A DNA stretch of 64,000 nt from an uncultured Bacteroidales bacterium (GTDB lineage: Bacteria; Bacteroidota; Bacteroidia; Bacteroidales; FEN-979): the NCBI GenBank assembly GCA_903959905.1, contig CAJBYO010000054.1:23077-87076 (forward strand), given 5' to 3'. Under the pieces are notes generated by a model. The model did no database searches and was not told where the DNA came from. It saw nothing but the letters and a program-made list of their open reading frames with translations. Within the stretch, counting starts at the first letter, position 1, and each line of letters starts with the position of its first letter. The position numbers and the translations under genes were made by a program. Positions 17,965 to 26,513 of the stretch are shown here, piece by piece.

Positions 17965-19602
17965 TTATTCCTGGAATAAACTGGTGAATTTAAACTGTGT
18001 TCCGTCAAACAACCCTTTATCACTGAGTTTAATGTCAGGAATCACCAGCAATGCCATGAATGACAATGTCATGTAGGGGGCAGCAAGAACAGCTCCCATC
18101 TCTTTCGTAAGCCTGTCAAGTTCTTCGTATTGCCTTGCCACTTCAAAACCGTTTAACCCCGACATGATCCCTGCAAATGGCAGCGGCAGGACTTTCCTGA
18201 TTGGTCCGTCAACCAGTGATATTCCTCCCTTTTCAGCAATGATCAGGTTGATGGCTTCTGTAATTGAGGCATCATCAGCGCCAACTGCGACAATGTTGTG
18301 GCTGTCATGCGCCACACAGGAAGCAATGGCTCCCCTTTTCAGACCAATATTCTTTATAAATCCGACAGCTGCCGGTGCTTCAAAATACCGGTTTTTAACC
18401 ACAATTTTAAGAATGTCATTTGCAGGGTCACTTATAACATTGTTGCCTGCAAGCAGTGGACTGGCATGTTCCAGCCCGGTAATCAACTGACCTTCAAACG
18501 CACTCAGTACTTTAACCTGTCCTTTCTCTGGATGAACACGGATATCGGCAGCTGTGACCGGGCCGATATTGAAATTGTTGAATGATGTTTCAGAAACACT
18601 GCTGATCAGTGTTTTTCCATTGACTGCAACGTTTTGCCCGTCTATAAAAGTTGAAAGCACGTTGAAATCAACAAGGTTGTCAACAAGGATAAAATCGGCA
18701 GGATCGCCCGGCTGAAGCAGTCCGGTTTCAAGATTGTAATGCTTTGCAGGATTGTAAGTGCAACTGCGCAGCACATTCATGGTGTTGAGCCCTGCTCCCA
18801 AAGCCCGTTTTACTTCGAGGTTGATATGTCCTGCCACCAGGTCGTCAGGGTGCTTGTCGTCCGAACAAAGCATGACCATTTCCGGGAACTCATCAATCAA
18901 CGGGTAAAGTGTTTCAAAATTCTTGGCGGCACTGCCTTCCCTGATTAAAATATGCATGCCGTATTTTATTTTATCACGCGCCTCTTCCAATGTAAAGCAT
19001 TCATGGTCGGTTGAGATGCCCGCACTGATATATTTTTCAGCATCGTTTCCGTTTACGCCGGGTGCGTGTCCGTCGACCGGCTTACCTGCCTTGCGTGCCA
19101 ATTCAAGTTTTGCCATTACCTCAGGGTCATGAAACAATACCCCGGGGAAATTCATCATCTCCGACAGGTATTTAATTTCCGGCATCTGAAGGAGTTCTTC
19201 CACTTCCTCTAGACCGAGCCGGGCGCCTGCGGTCTCGAAAGGCGTCGCAGGAACGCACGACGGAGCTCCGAAATAAAATTTAAAGGGCACTTTCTTTCCA
19301 TTGTCAATCATGAATTTCACCCCGGGGATGCCCAGCACATTGGCAATCTCATGGGGATCTGATACGGAGGCAACAGTGCCGTGGATCACAGCCAGGCGGG
19401 CAAATTCCGAGGGGATGAGCATGGAGCTTTCCACGTGGATGTGTGCATCAATGAGCCCGGGAAGGATAAACCTGTCGGAACTTACTTGTTCTTCCCTGAT
19501 GGCGCTGATTTTTCCGTTGAGAACAACGATGGTCCCCCTGAAAATTCTTTTTGCAACAACATCTACAATGTTTCCCTGTATTTCAAAAGATCGCTGGTCC
19601 AT
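17965..19602 (-). CDS. ade: Adenine deaminase
   Basis: 545 residues of the amidohydrolase superfamily, converting adenine to hypoxanthine and ammonia for purine salvage. The metal-binding start GLIDAHIHVESSMLIPSEFA, the central DGHAPGVNG with STDHECFT, and SDDKHPDDLV are visible, as is the C-terminal domain with VAHDSHNIVAVGADD and the GGISLVDG loop that marks adenine deaminases. Length is as expected (about 540-600). The gene is 24 bases behind rlmN on the same strand and likely cotranscribed with it. Confidence 0.95.
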   Translation of the reverse strand: MDQRSFEIQGNIVDVVAKRIFRGTIVVLNGKISAIREEQVSSDRFILPGLIDAHIHVESSMLIPSEFARLAVIHGTVASVSDPHEIANVLGIPGVKFMIDNGKKVPFKFYFGAPSCVPATPFETAGARLGLEEVEELLQMPEIKYLSEMMNFPGVLFHDPEVMAKLELARKAGKPVDGHAPGVNGNDAEKYISAGISTDHECFTLEEARDKIKYGMHILIREGSAAKNFETLYPLIDEFPEMVMLCSDDKHPDDLVAGHINLEVKRALGAGLNTMNVLRSCTYNPAKHYNLETGLLQPGDPADFILVDNLVDFNVLSTFIDGQNVAVNGKTLISSVSETSFNNFNIGPVTAADIRVHPEKGQVKVLSAFEGQLITGLEHASPLLAGNNVISDPANDILKIVVKNRYFEAPAAVGFIKNIGLKRGAIASCVAHDSHNIVAVGADDASITEAINLIIAEKGGISLVDGPIRKVLPLPFAGIMSGLNGFEVARQYEELDRLTKEMGAVLAAPYMTLSFMALLVIPDIKLSDKGLFDGTQFKFTSLFQE

Positions 19603-19626
19603 GGCAGTAAGGATTAGTATTATTTA

Positions 19627-20709
19627 TTATCCATTAAGTTTTAAAGTGCCTGCAAGCTGACCGCAGGCAGCATTGATGTCCTTACCCCGGCTTTGACGAA
19701 CATTGACGACCATGTTTCGGTTTTCAAGGAAATCAACAAAAGCTTTGGTCCTGGCAGGGTCTGATTTTATGAACCCGGAATTTTTAACCGGGTTGTATTC
19801 AATGATGTTGACCTTGACCGGGAAATTTTTGCAGAACATGGCGAGTTCTTTGGCATCTGCAATGGAGTCATTGAATTGCCCGAACAGGATGTATTCAACG
19901 GTAAACCGTTTGCCCGTTTTATGGCTGTAGTAGCTGAGGGCTTCGGATATATCGCCCAGGGGGTGTTTCAGGTTGAAGGGGATGATCTGGTCACGTTTTG
20001 AATCAGTTGCGGCATGCAGCGAAAGTGCAAAATGGTACCTGGGGTCATCATCGGCCATTTTTTTGATCATCTTCGGGATTCCGACGCTTGAAACGGTGAT
20101 TCGTTGCGGCGACATGCCCGGGCCTAGCGGTGAAGTGATTTTTTCAATGGCACCGGTCACATTTTCGTAATTGAGGAAAGGTTCTCCCATCCCCATGAAA
20201 ACAATGTTTGAGATGAGTGCCCCGCGCTGTGCCCCGGATGCACTTTCACTGCGGATGCCTCCAAGGATATCCGACATCCGGGCCACCTGGTCAAAAATTT
20301 CGCCTGTTGTCAGGTTTCGTTTAAAACCTGACTGGCCCGTTGCACAAAACTTACATCCCAGGGCGCATCCCACCTGCGAGGAGATGCACAGGGTTACCCG
20401 ATCACCGGAAGGTATGATCACGCCTTCAATAACCGACCCGTCATGCAGCCTGAAGGCAGTTTTAACAGTGCCATCAGTGCTTTGCTGCTGTTTTTCAGGT
20501 ACAATGGCATGAAATGAAAAATGATTTTCCAGCAGCTGCCGGGTTGTTTTTGAAAGGCTGGTCATCTCCCCGAAATTCCGGCAGGACTTTTTCCAGAGCC
20601 ATTCATAGGCCTGGCCTGCACGGAATTTTTTCTCCCCGTTCTGAAGAAAAAAATCTTCCAGTTCCTCTTTTGTCAGTGACCTGATATCAGGAATGGTGCT
20701 ACCACTCAT
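19627..20709 (-). CDS. rlmN: Dual-specificity 23S rRNA/tRNA adenine-C2 methyltransferase
   Basis: 360-residue radical-SAM enzyme methylating C2 of A2503 in 23S rRNA and A37 in tRNA. The iron-sulfur cluster ligands form CxxxCxxC at C115, C119 and C122 (VGCALGCKFCATG). VFMGMGEPFLNYENV follows, and a C-terminal Cys in NAACGQLAG matches the conserved methyl-carrying cysteine region. The start overlaps the stop of the DUF4468 gene by 11 bases, so the two are probably cotranscribed, with adenine deaminase following. Confidence 0.95.
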   Translation of the reverse strand: MSGSTIPDIRSLTKEELEDFFLQNGEKKFRAGQAYEWLWKKSCRNFGEMTSLSKTTRQLLENHFSFHAIVPEKQQQSTDGTVKTAFRLHDGSVIEGVIIPSGDRVTLCISSQVGCALGCKFCATGQSGFKRNLTTGEIFDQVARMSDILGGIRSESASGAQRGALISNIVFMGMGEPFLNYENVTGAIEKITSPLGPGMSPQRITVSSVGIPKMIKKMADDDPRYHFALSLHAATDSKRDQIIPFNLKHPLGDISEALSYYSHKTGKRFTVEYILFGQFNDSIADAKELAMFCKNFPVKVNIIEYNPVKNSGFIKSDPARTKAFVDFLENRNMVVNVRQSRGKDINAACGQLAGTLKLNG

Positions 20710-21259
20710 CTTTTTTGATTACGGTGGGTTTCATCTTATCTTTCATGGTTGAAATAAGCCGCTGCATGGTAGTGTCAATCTGGTACAGGTATGAGTCCCA
20801 GTTGGAATTGTATGCAGGGTCGGCTTTATTCATCCATTTTTCAAGCGGAAAGCGTGCTGATCCTGTCAGGTTAAAGTCAGTCAGGGTATACCTGTACTTG
20901 TTATCTTTCAGTTCCATCCTGATCTGGTACTGGATGAGCCCTCCGTCGCGTTTCTCACCTGACGACGGGTCAGGGTAATATATCTTCATACGGCCAAAGC
21001 CATCAATTTTTCCGTTTTCCTTACTTTGAACAGAGTAAACGGATTGCGGATTCTTGTAATAAAATCCGAACCATTCTATGGCTTTGTCATACAGGTATCC
21101 AGGTGTGCCCTGTTGCTCAACAACTTCGCGGTACATGATCTTTTTGGAGTCGGCATCGACGGGCAGGTTGGCGACCGGCGATTTCTCCTGTGCGCTGAGC
21201 GCAGGATGAAGTGTAACCAGGAACATTAAAAAGCAAAATATATGCAGGTATTTGTTCAT
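20699..21259 (-). CDS. Secreted DUF4468-type protein
   Basis: 186 residues from the ATG at 21259, which gives a clean signal peptide (MNKYLHIFCFLMFLVTLHPALSA). A TTG 45 bases upstream would add a hydrophilic extension and is unlikely. The mature part starts NLPVDADSKKIMYREVVEQQ and continues with AIEWFGFYYKNP and KDNKYRYTLTDF, a pattern matching the DUF4468 (TBP-like fold) family of Bacteroidota periplasmic or surface proteins of unknown function. It is first in a likely DUF4468-rlmN-ade transcript and is separated from groEL by a strong terminator. Confidence 0.7.
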   Translation of the reverse strand: MNKYLHIFCFLMFLVTLHPALSAQEKSPVANLPVDADSKKIMYREVVEQQGTPGYLYDKAIEWFGFYYKNPQSVYSVQSKENGKIDGFGRMKIYYPDPSSGEKRDGGLIQYQIRMELKDNKYRYTLTDFNLTGSARFPLEKWMNKADPAYNSNWDSYLYQIDTTMQRLISTMKDKMKPTVIKKDEW

Positions 21260-21302
21260 ATCCAGGTAATTTGATAATTGCAATTTTAAACAAATATATA
21301 AC

Positions 21303-21332
21303 AAAAAAGCCCTATTGACGTAGGGCTTTTTT
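21303..21332 (-). terminator. Rho-independent terminator after groEL
   Basis: Perfect 12-bp stem AAAAAAGCCCTA (21303-21314) and TAGGGCTTTTTT (21321-21332) with a six-base loop. On the minus strand it follows the groEL stop (21351) by 18 bases. The A and T tracts also allow function in the other direction. Confidence 0.93.
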
Positions 21333-21350
21333 GAACAGAGTTGTTAACGG

Positions 21351-22988
21351 TTAGTACATGTCGCCCATACCGCCCATGCCCGGGTTCATCGGGGGCATAG
21401 ATGATTTTTCTTCTTTGTGGGTGGCAAGGACACACTCCGTAGTAAGGAGCATGCTGGCGATTGATGCAGCGTTTTCAAGGGCAACGCGTGCTACCTTGGT
21501 CGGATCAATAACACCGGCTTTGTACAGGTTCTCATACTGCTCAGTTCTGGCGTTGAAACCGAAATCATCTTTGCCTTCCTTCACTTTCTGGATAATGACT
21601 GATCCTTCAAGGCCGGCATTTTCAACGATCTGGCGGAGCGGTTCTTCCAATGCACGGCGAATAATGCCGATACCGGTGGTTTCGTCTTCGTTATCACCTT
21701 TCATGTTGTCGAGTTCCTTCTGAGCACGCAGGTAAGCAACACCGCCGCCGGGGATGATTCCCTCTTCAATGGCAGCACGGGTGGCATGAAGTGCATCGTC
21801 AAAACGATCTTTTTTCTCTTTCATTTCAACTTCGGAAGCAGCGCCAACGTAGATTACTGCAACACCGCCGGCCAACTTGGCAAGACGCTCCTGCAATTTC
21901 TCTTTATCATAATCAGAGGTGGTTGTTCCGATCTGGGTCTTGATCTGGTTGATGCGGGCCGTTATATCGTCCTTCTTGCCACTGCCATTGATAATGGTGG
22001 TGTTTTCCTTGTCAATCGTGACTTTTTCTGCCTGTCCGAGGTATTGCAGGGTGGCATCTTCCAGTTTGTAACCTTTCTCTTCGCTGATAACGGTACCGCC
22101 TGTCAGTACGGCGATATCTTCCAGCATCTCCTTGCGGCGGTCGCCGAATCCCGGAGCTTTAACAGCAGCAACTTTCAGGGTGCCGCGGATCTTGTTTACA
22201 ACCAGGGTGGCCAGTGCTTCGCCTTCCACATCTTCACTTACGATGATCAGCGGGCGGCCGGTCTGAACAACCTTCTCCAGAAGTGGGAGCAGGTCTTTCA
22301 TGGTGCTCACTTTCTTATCGTAGATCAGGATGAACGGCGATTCGTAAACAACTTCCATCTTGTCGGTGTCAGTGACAAAGTACGGGCTGATATAGCCACG
22401 GTCAAACTGCATCCCTTCAACAACCTTTACGGTAGTTTCAATGCCTTTGGCCTCTTCAATGGTAATAACGCCTTCTTTTTTTACTTTGCCCATGGCTTCG
22501 GCAATCATTTTGCCGATAAAGGAATCGTTGTTGGCTGAGATGGAAGCAACCTGTTCAATTTTCTCCATGCTGTCGCCAACCTGTTTGGTCTGTTTTTTCA
22601 ACGACTTGAGAACTTCTGCAACAGCCTTGTCAATACCGCGTTTCAGATCCATCGGATTTGCGCCGGCAGTAACATTCTTCAGGCCGGTTCCAAAAATGGA
22701 CTGGGCCAGTACGGTGGCGGTGGTGGTACCATCACCGGCAAGGTCGCTGGTTTTGGAAGCAACTTCCTTTACCATCTGGGCGCCCATGTTTTCAACGGCG
22801 TCTTTCAGTTCAATTTCTTTTGCAACGGTTACACCGTCCTTGGTAACAATCGGTGATCCGTATGATTTGTCAATGATGACATTGCGGCCTTTGGGGCCGA
22901 GGGTCACTTTAACGGCATTGCAAAGTTCATCAACGCCTTTCTTTAATGCTTCCCTAGCTTTTATGCTAAAGATTATATCTTTTGCCAT
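21351..22988 (-). CDS. groEL: Chaperonin GroEL (60 kDa)
   Basis: 545 residues, normal length. Signature segments are [20 protein letters not shown] near the N-terminus, [13 protein letters not shown] (ATP site), and the C-terminal Gly/Met-rich tail ending [10 protein letters not shown]. With GroES it forms the cytoplasmic folding chamber. It lies 51 bases behind groES and ends at a perfect terminator, so the operon is bicistronic. No CIRCE operator is present upstream of groES, so HrcA-type control is not supported here. Confidence 0.99.
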   Translation of the reverse strand: MAKDIIFSIKAREALKKGVDELCNAVKVTLGPKGRNVIIDKSYGSPIVTKDGVTVAKEIELKDAVENMGAQMVKEVASKTSDLAGDGTTTATVLAQSIFGTGLKNVTAGANPMDLKRGIDKAVAEVLKSLKKQTKQVGDSMEKIEQVASISANNDSFIGKMIAEAMGKVKKEGVITIEEAKGIETTVKVVEGMQFDRGYISPYFVTDTDKMEVVYESPFILIYDKKVSTMKDLLPLLEKVVQTGRPLIIVSEDVEGEALATLVVNKIRGTLKVAAVKAPGFGDRRKEMLEDIAVLTGGTVISEEKGYKLEDATLQYLGQAEKVTIDKENTTIINGSGKKDDITARINQIKTQIGTTTSDYDKEKLQERLAKLAGGVAVIYVGAASEVEMKEKKDRFDDALHATRAAIEEGIIPGGGVAYLRAQKELDNMKGDNEDETTGIGIIRRALEEPLRQIVENAGLEGSVIIQKVKEGKDDFGFNARTEQYENLYKAGVIDPTKVARVALENAASIASMLLTTECVLATHKEEKSSMPPMNPGMGGMGDMY

Positions 22989-23039
22989 TGTTCTTGATTT
23001 TTAGGTTAATTCTTAATTTCTTTGGGAGGATGATGGTGA

Positions 23040-23318
23040 TTAAATTACTGCTACAATGTCAGATTCGCGCATGATCAGGTAATTTTCGCCATCAACGGTG
23101 ATCTCTGTACCGGCATATTTGCCATAGAGTACGCTGTCACCAACTTTAACGGTCATGGGTTCGTCCTTTTTGCCGGGCCCAACTGCTACAACAGTGCCTT
23201 TCTGAGGTTTTTCTTTAGCCGTATCTGGAATAATGATTCCGCCGGCTGTTTTGTCTTCAGCCGCAGCAGCTTCTACCAATACGCGGTCAGCCAACGGTTT
23301 GATTTTTACTTTTGCCAT
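23040..23318 (-). CDS. groES: Co-chaperonin GroES (10 kDa)
   Basis: 92 residues with the family pattern [20 protein letters not shown], the mobile loop [16 protein letters not shown], and the C-terminal [12 protein letters not shown]. It caps the GroEL ring. It is the first gene of the groESL unit; the 200-base spacer to secG contains the secG terminator and must hold the groE promoter. Confidence 0.98.
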   Translation of the reverse strand: MAKVKIKPLADRVLVEAAAAEDKTAGGIIIPDTAKEKPQKGTVVAVGPGKKDEPMTVKVGDSVLYGKYAGTEITVDGENYLIMRESDIVAVI

Positions 23319-23451
23319 TTTGCGTTATAATTTAAAGTTAAACATTACAATTATTTACCCGTAAAGCCAGGCAGGGGGAATCAGTCATAAAATATGCCAA
23401 ACGGATTTCCTGAATGAATTCGGGACATTTTTTCAGTCTGCACAGGGTTAT

Positions 23452-23490
23452 CAAAAAAAAATGTCAGATTGCGCTGACAATCTGACACGA
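23452..23490 (-). terminator. Rho-independent terminator after secG
   Basis: Ten-base perfect stem TGTCAGATTG (23462-23471) and CAATCTGACA (23478-23487) with loop CGCTGA. On the minus strand the stem is followed by a T-run (the A-run at 23453-23461). It separates secG from the groESL operon. Confidence 0.9.
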
Positions 23491-23518
23491 ATTTTTTAAA
23501 CCGGGGTATGATACCTGG

Positions 23519-23854
23519 TTATTTCTTTTGAGCAGGTGGTGCCTGAAAATCCTGGATCGGAGCAGTTTTACTTTCGTCAATCTGCTTCTGAATCTCACTC
23601 TGGGTAGATTCGGTTTTTGCCTGATTTTTAGGAATGGAGAAAATTGAAAAAAGGCTCAGGAACAATAAGGTCGCAGCCAGTGTCCAGGTTGTTTTCTCAA
23701 GGAAATCTGCAGTTTTGCGAACGCCCATAAACTGGTTTGAAGAGGCGAAATTTGAAGCAAGGCCACCGCCTTTTGAATTCTGAACTAAAACAACCAGCAC
23801 CACCAATACACAGACGATCAGGATGAGGACGGAGATTAAAATGTAAAGACCCAT
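23519..23854 (-). CDS. secG: Preprotein translocase subunit SecG
   Basis: 111 residues with two transmembrane segments (about 2-25 and 53-75) separated by the conserved QNSKGGGLASNFASSNQFMG loop of SecG. The C-terminal tail is Lys/Gln/Pro-rich, as in Bacteroidota homologues. It stabilises the SecYE channel in the inner membrane. It ends the pheT-sigma54-lptE-TPR-secG run, with a terminator immediately after. Confidence 0.93.
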   Translation of the reverse strand: MGLYILISVLILIVCVLVVLVVLVQNSKGGGLASNFASSNQFMGVRKTADFLEKTTWTLAATLLFLSLFSIFSIPKNQAKTESTQSEIQKQIDESKTAPIQDFQAPPAQKK

Positions 23855-23901
23855 TTCGGTTTTTATTAATATTTACGATTGAAAAATAGCCAAATTCAAA
23901 T

Positions 23902-24672
23902 TCAGGAACTGAGTTTTTCAATTTGGGCTGCAAAGTAACGACTTTTTTCTTGATTAATCAAGGATAATTTCTCATAAATATGTTTGGCCTTCTGCAGATT
24001 GCCTTGCCGGGCATACAACTGTGCCAGTGTTTCACTCACAATCTCCTCCTCGTCAAAGTTACTTCGGATGGAACTGTCGGTTGGGTTGAAGAAGGTTGCT
24101 TTCGGCTTTGATATCCTCGGTTCATCATGGATGAATTTGTCAATCAGCGAGGCTTTGGTGACAATAACCTCAGGTTTTCCGGATTCTTCCGCTAGCTCTT
24201 TGATATCTGTTGCAACCGTGACAGCCTGTTCGCGTTTTCTTTCAGCATTGATTTCTGCAAGCCGTTTTTTGACAATGTCCAGTAACTCCTCCTGGGTCAT
24301 CCGCTCATAGGTGGGCAGGTTATACACGATCACCGGCTGCTCCGGAATATCATCCGGGACAAATTTCTCAAAATCTGTGACAGGTATTATTGGTTCAGGG
24401 ACAAAAACTTCCTGCACCAGCGGTACTGATTTCGTTTTTTTAGCCCTGTCAATTAATTCCCTCAGGACACGGCGGTCGCCGGCATAGGCGGCCGCCTTTT
24501 TTAGCTGGATCGAATACTGCTGCGTGTCTTCAGGGTAAAAATTACAGGCAAGCAGCACCTGCGCCGACTGGAAATAGGGATAGCTTCTGACCGTGTCTTC
24601 AACCAGGACATGCTCCGCACTTTCAACGGCACCGGGATTATCCAGAATTTTTAAAAATTGATGACGGGTCAT
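23902..24672 (-). CDS. Hypothetical protein with C-terminal tetratricopeptide segment
   Basis: 256 residues without a signal peptide or membrane segment, so probably cytoplasmic. The N-terminal third (HQFLKILDNPGAVE...VRSYPYFQSAQVLLAC) is helical, the middle is charged with a Lys/Glu-rich stretch around ERMTQEELLDIVKKRLAEIN, and the last 35 residues (ETLAQLYARQGNLQKAKHIY...) look like a single TPR hairpin. The position between lptE and secG suggests an envelope-biogenesis link, but no function is assigned. Confidence 0.75.
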   Translation of the reverse strand: MTRHQFLKILDNPGAVESAEHVLVEDTVRSYPYFQSAQVLLACNFYPEDTQQYSIQLKKAAAYAGDRRVLRELIDRAKKTKSVPLVQEVFVPEPIIPVTDFEKFVPDDIPEQPVIVYNLPTYERMTQEELLDIVKKRLAEINAERKREQAVTVATDIKELAEESGKPEVIVTKASLIDKFIHDEPRISKPKATFFNPTDSSIRSNFDEEEIVSETLAQLYARQGNLQKAKHIYEKLSLINQEKSRYFAAQIEKLSS

Positions 24673-24698
24673 GCCTTATGTGAAATCTTTAGGATGGA

Positions 24699-25244
24699 TC
24701 ACCAGTTGACCACAGCCTTGTTGAAAATATCCTGTACCAGCTGGTCGGTAATATCTTTGATAAGCCCTTCCTGCACTGTTGAAAGGTTAAAGGAACTTGA
24801 GTAATCCTGGTACCTTGAGAATGTCTGCTCCCAATTCTGCTTCGTATCCGTTTTATTTGAGAATTTCATGGTCACCGTGATGGTGAGCCTGTTCAAGGCA
24901 GCAGTTTCATTGCCCTGGATGGCAACAGGTTGCACGGCGTATTGTGTGATGGCGCCGTCGAGGTTGAGGTCGCCGTTGCGTTCAACCAGGTTCAGGTTGG
25001 TTTGCGAGGTGAAATAGTCGCGCAGTGCATCGGTAACGGTTCTTGACAGGGTTGGCACCACCAGCCCGGCATTATTTGGCAGGTATGAAATTGAAACTGT
25101 TTTAACATTCGGGGAAATGGATGCTCCGGTAAATGAATAGCTTACCCGGCATGACTGCCCGGCCAGCAAAAGAATGACCATGAACGGGATGAACCATTTC
25201 AAACCGGATGGTACGGCGGGCCGTTGTAGTTGTATTTTCAGCAC
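24699..25244 (-). CDS. lptE: LPS assembly lipoprotein LptE
   Basis: 181 residues with a lipobox AGQSC (Cys32) after the hydrophobic stretch WFIPFMVILLL. The body (SISPNVKTVSISYLPNNAG, TDALRDYFTSQTNLNLVERNGDLNLDGAI) matches the Bacteroidota LptE family that plugs the LptD barrel and helps insert LPS at the outer membrane. The gene follows the sigma-54 activator by 31 bases and precedes the TPR gene, consistent with an operon. Confidence 0.85.
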   Translation of the reverse strand: MLKIQLQRPAVPSGLKWFIPFMVILLLAGQSCRVSYSFTGASISPNVKTVSISYLPNNAGLVVPTLSRTVTDALRDYFTSQTNLNLVERNGDLNLDGAITQYAVQPVAIQGNETAALNRLTITVTMKFSNKTDTKQNWEQTFSRYQDYSSSFNLSTVQEGLIKDITDQLVQDIFNKAVVNW

Positions 25245-25275
25245 CTGTTTATGTTAAACACAAATGTAGATAATA

Positions 25276-26505
25276 TTATTCAATGTCGTATTCCTTGATC
25301 TTACGGTAGAGGGTCCTTTCCGAAATGCCAAGTTCCTGGGCGGCATCCTTTCGCTTGCCTTCATGTTTGGATAACGCTTTCCTGATAAAATCAATTTCCT
25401 TTTTCTCCAGTGAAAGTGACTCTTCAACCTCCTCAGGCTCCTGGATGGGTTCCTGTTCGTCGAACCTGGCGTCGGGGCGGTGCACAACCATGGGGCGGGA
25501 GGGTTCTTTCACATCCTCAAGGTCCTTGTACAATCGCTGGATCAGGTGGGTGTTTTCTCCAAGGTTGGTGTTGATGTCATTGCCATTGTGCATGAGGTTC
25601 ATCACAAGTTGTTTCAGGTCGTTCATGTCTTTTTTCATGTCAAAAAGCACCTTGTACAGCAACTCACGTTCGTTAAACTTTGACGAATCCTCTCCTTTGT
25701 AGAGAACGGGCAATTCGTTTGACTGGCTCTGGGGCAGGTATTTCAACAGGATGTTCCCGTCGATCAGCCTGTTTTTCTCAATGATGGATATTTGTTCCGT
25801 CAGATTCTTCAGTTGCCTGATGTTTCCCGGCCATCTGAAATTTTTGAGTATCTGCTGCGCATCGTCATCAAGCTGGATGGGGGGCATGCGGTATTTTTCG
25901 GCAGCATCGGAAGCAAATTTCCTGAACAGAAGGTAAATATCATCTTTACGTTCACGAAGCGGCGGCACAAGAATTGGAACGGTATTCAGCCTGTAATAGA
26001 GGTCCTGCCTGAATTTGCCGTTGGCAATGGCATCAGGGATGTTGACATTGGTAGCCCCTACAAGCCTGACATTGGTTTTAAGAACCTTGGAAGAGCCGAC
26101 CCGGATAAATTCGCCGGATTCAAGCACACGCAGCAATCTTACCTGGGTCCCCAGGGGGAGTTCTGCCACCTCATCAAGGAATATGGTGCCACCGTCAACC
26201 ACTTCAAAATAACCCTTCCTTGCTTCATGGGCGCCGGTAAATGATCCTTTTTCATGGCCGAAGAGTTCTGAATCAATGGTTCCCTCAGGGATGGCTCCGC
26301 AATTCACAGCAATGTAAGGGCCATGTTTCCTGGAACTCAGCTGGTGGATGATCTTCGGGAAGAACTCTTTTCCAGTGCCACTTTCACCACTTACCAGCAC
26401 CGTAATGTCTGTCGCCGCTACCTGGCGGGCAATGTCGATGGCGCGGTCCAGTACCGGTGAATTTCCAATGATGCCAAAACGCTGTTTTATTGACTGAATC
26501 TCCAT
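25276..26505 (-). CDS. Sigma-54-dependent transcriptional activator without receiver domain
   Basis: 409 residues. The AAA+ domain starts almost at once: Walker A GESGTGKE (40-47), Walker B GGTIFLDE (105-112), and arginine-finger region [11 protein letters not shown]. The sigma-54 contact loop reads GSFTGA (87-92) instead of the consensus GAFTGA. A Fis-type helix-turn-helix ends the protein ([20 protein letters not shown]). With no N-terminal sensor, activity is probably set by expression or by the long linker (residues 250-355). It lies 8 bases behind pheT and 31 before lptE. Targets are unknown. Confidence 0.92.
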   Translation of the reverse strand: MEIQSIKQRFGIIGNSPVLDRAIDIARQVAATDITVLVSGESGTGKEFFPKIIHQLSSRKHGPYIAVNCGAIPEGTIDSELFGHEKGSFTGAHEARKGYFEVVDGGTIFLDEVAELPLGTQVRLLRVLESGEFIRVGSSKVLKTNVRLVGATNVNIPDAIANGKFRQDLYYRLNTVPILVPPLRERKDDIYLLFRKFASDAAEKYRMPPIQLDDDAQQILKNFRWPGNIRQLKNLTEQISIIEKNRLIDGNILLKYLPQSQSNELPVLYKGEDSSKFNERELLYKVLFDMKKDMNDLKQLVMNLMHNGNDINTNLGENTHLIQRLYKDLEDVKEPSRPMVVHRPDARFDEQEPIQEPEEVEESLSLEKKEIDFIRKALSKHEGKRKDAAQELGISERTLYRKIKEYDIE

Positions 26506-26513
26506 GGATAAAA

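Noticed and set aside
21786..22538. 250-codon plus-strand open frame opposite groEL
   Set aside because: Long antisense frames are common opposite strongly codon-biased genes; no signal sequence, promoter or recognisable domain.
23319..23518. CIRCE operator (HrcA) upstream of groES
   Set aside because: No TTAGCACTC-N9-GAGTGCTAA-like sequence is present; the only inverted repeat here is the secG terminator.
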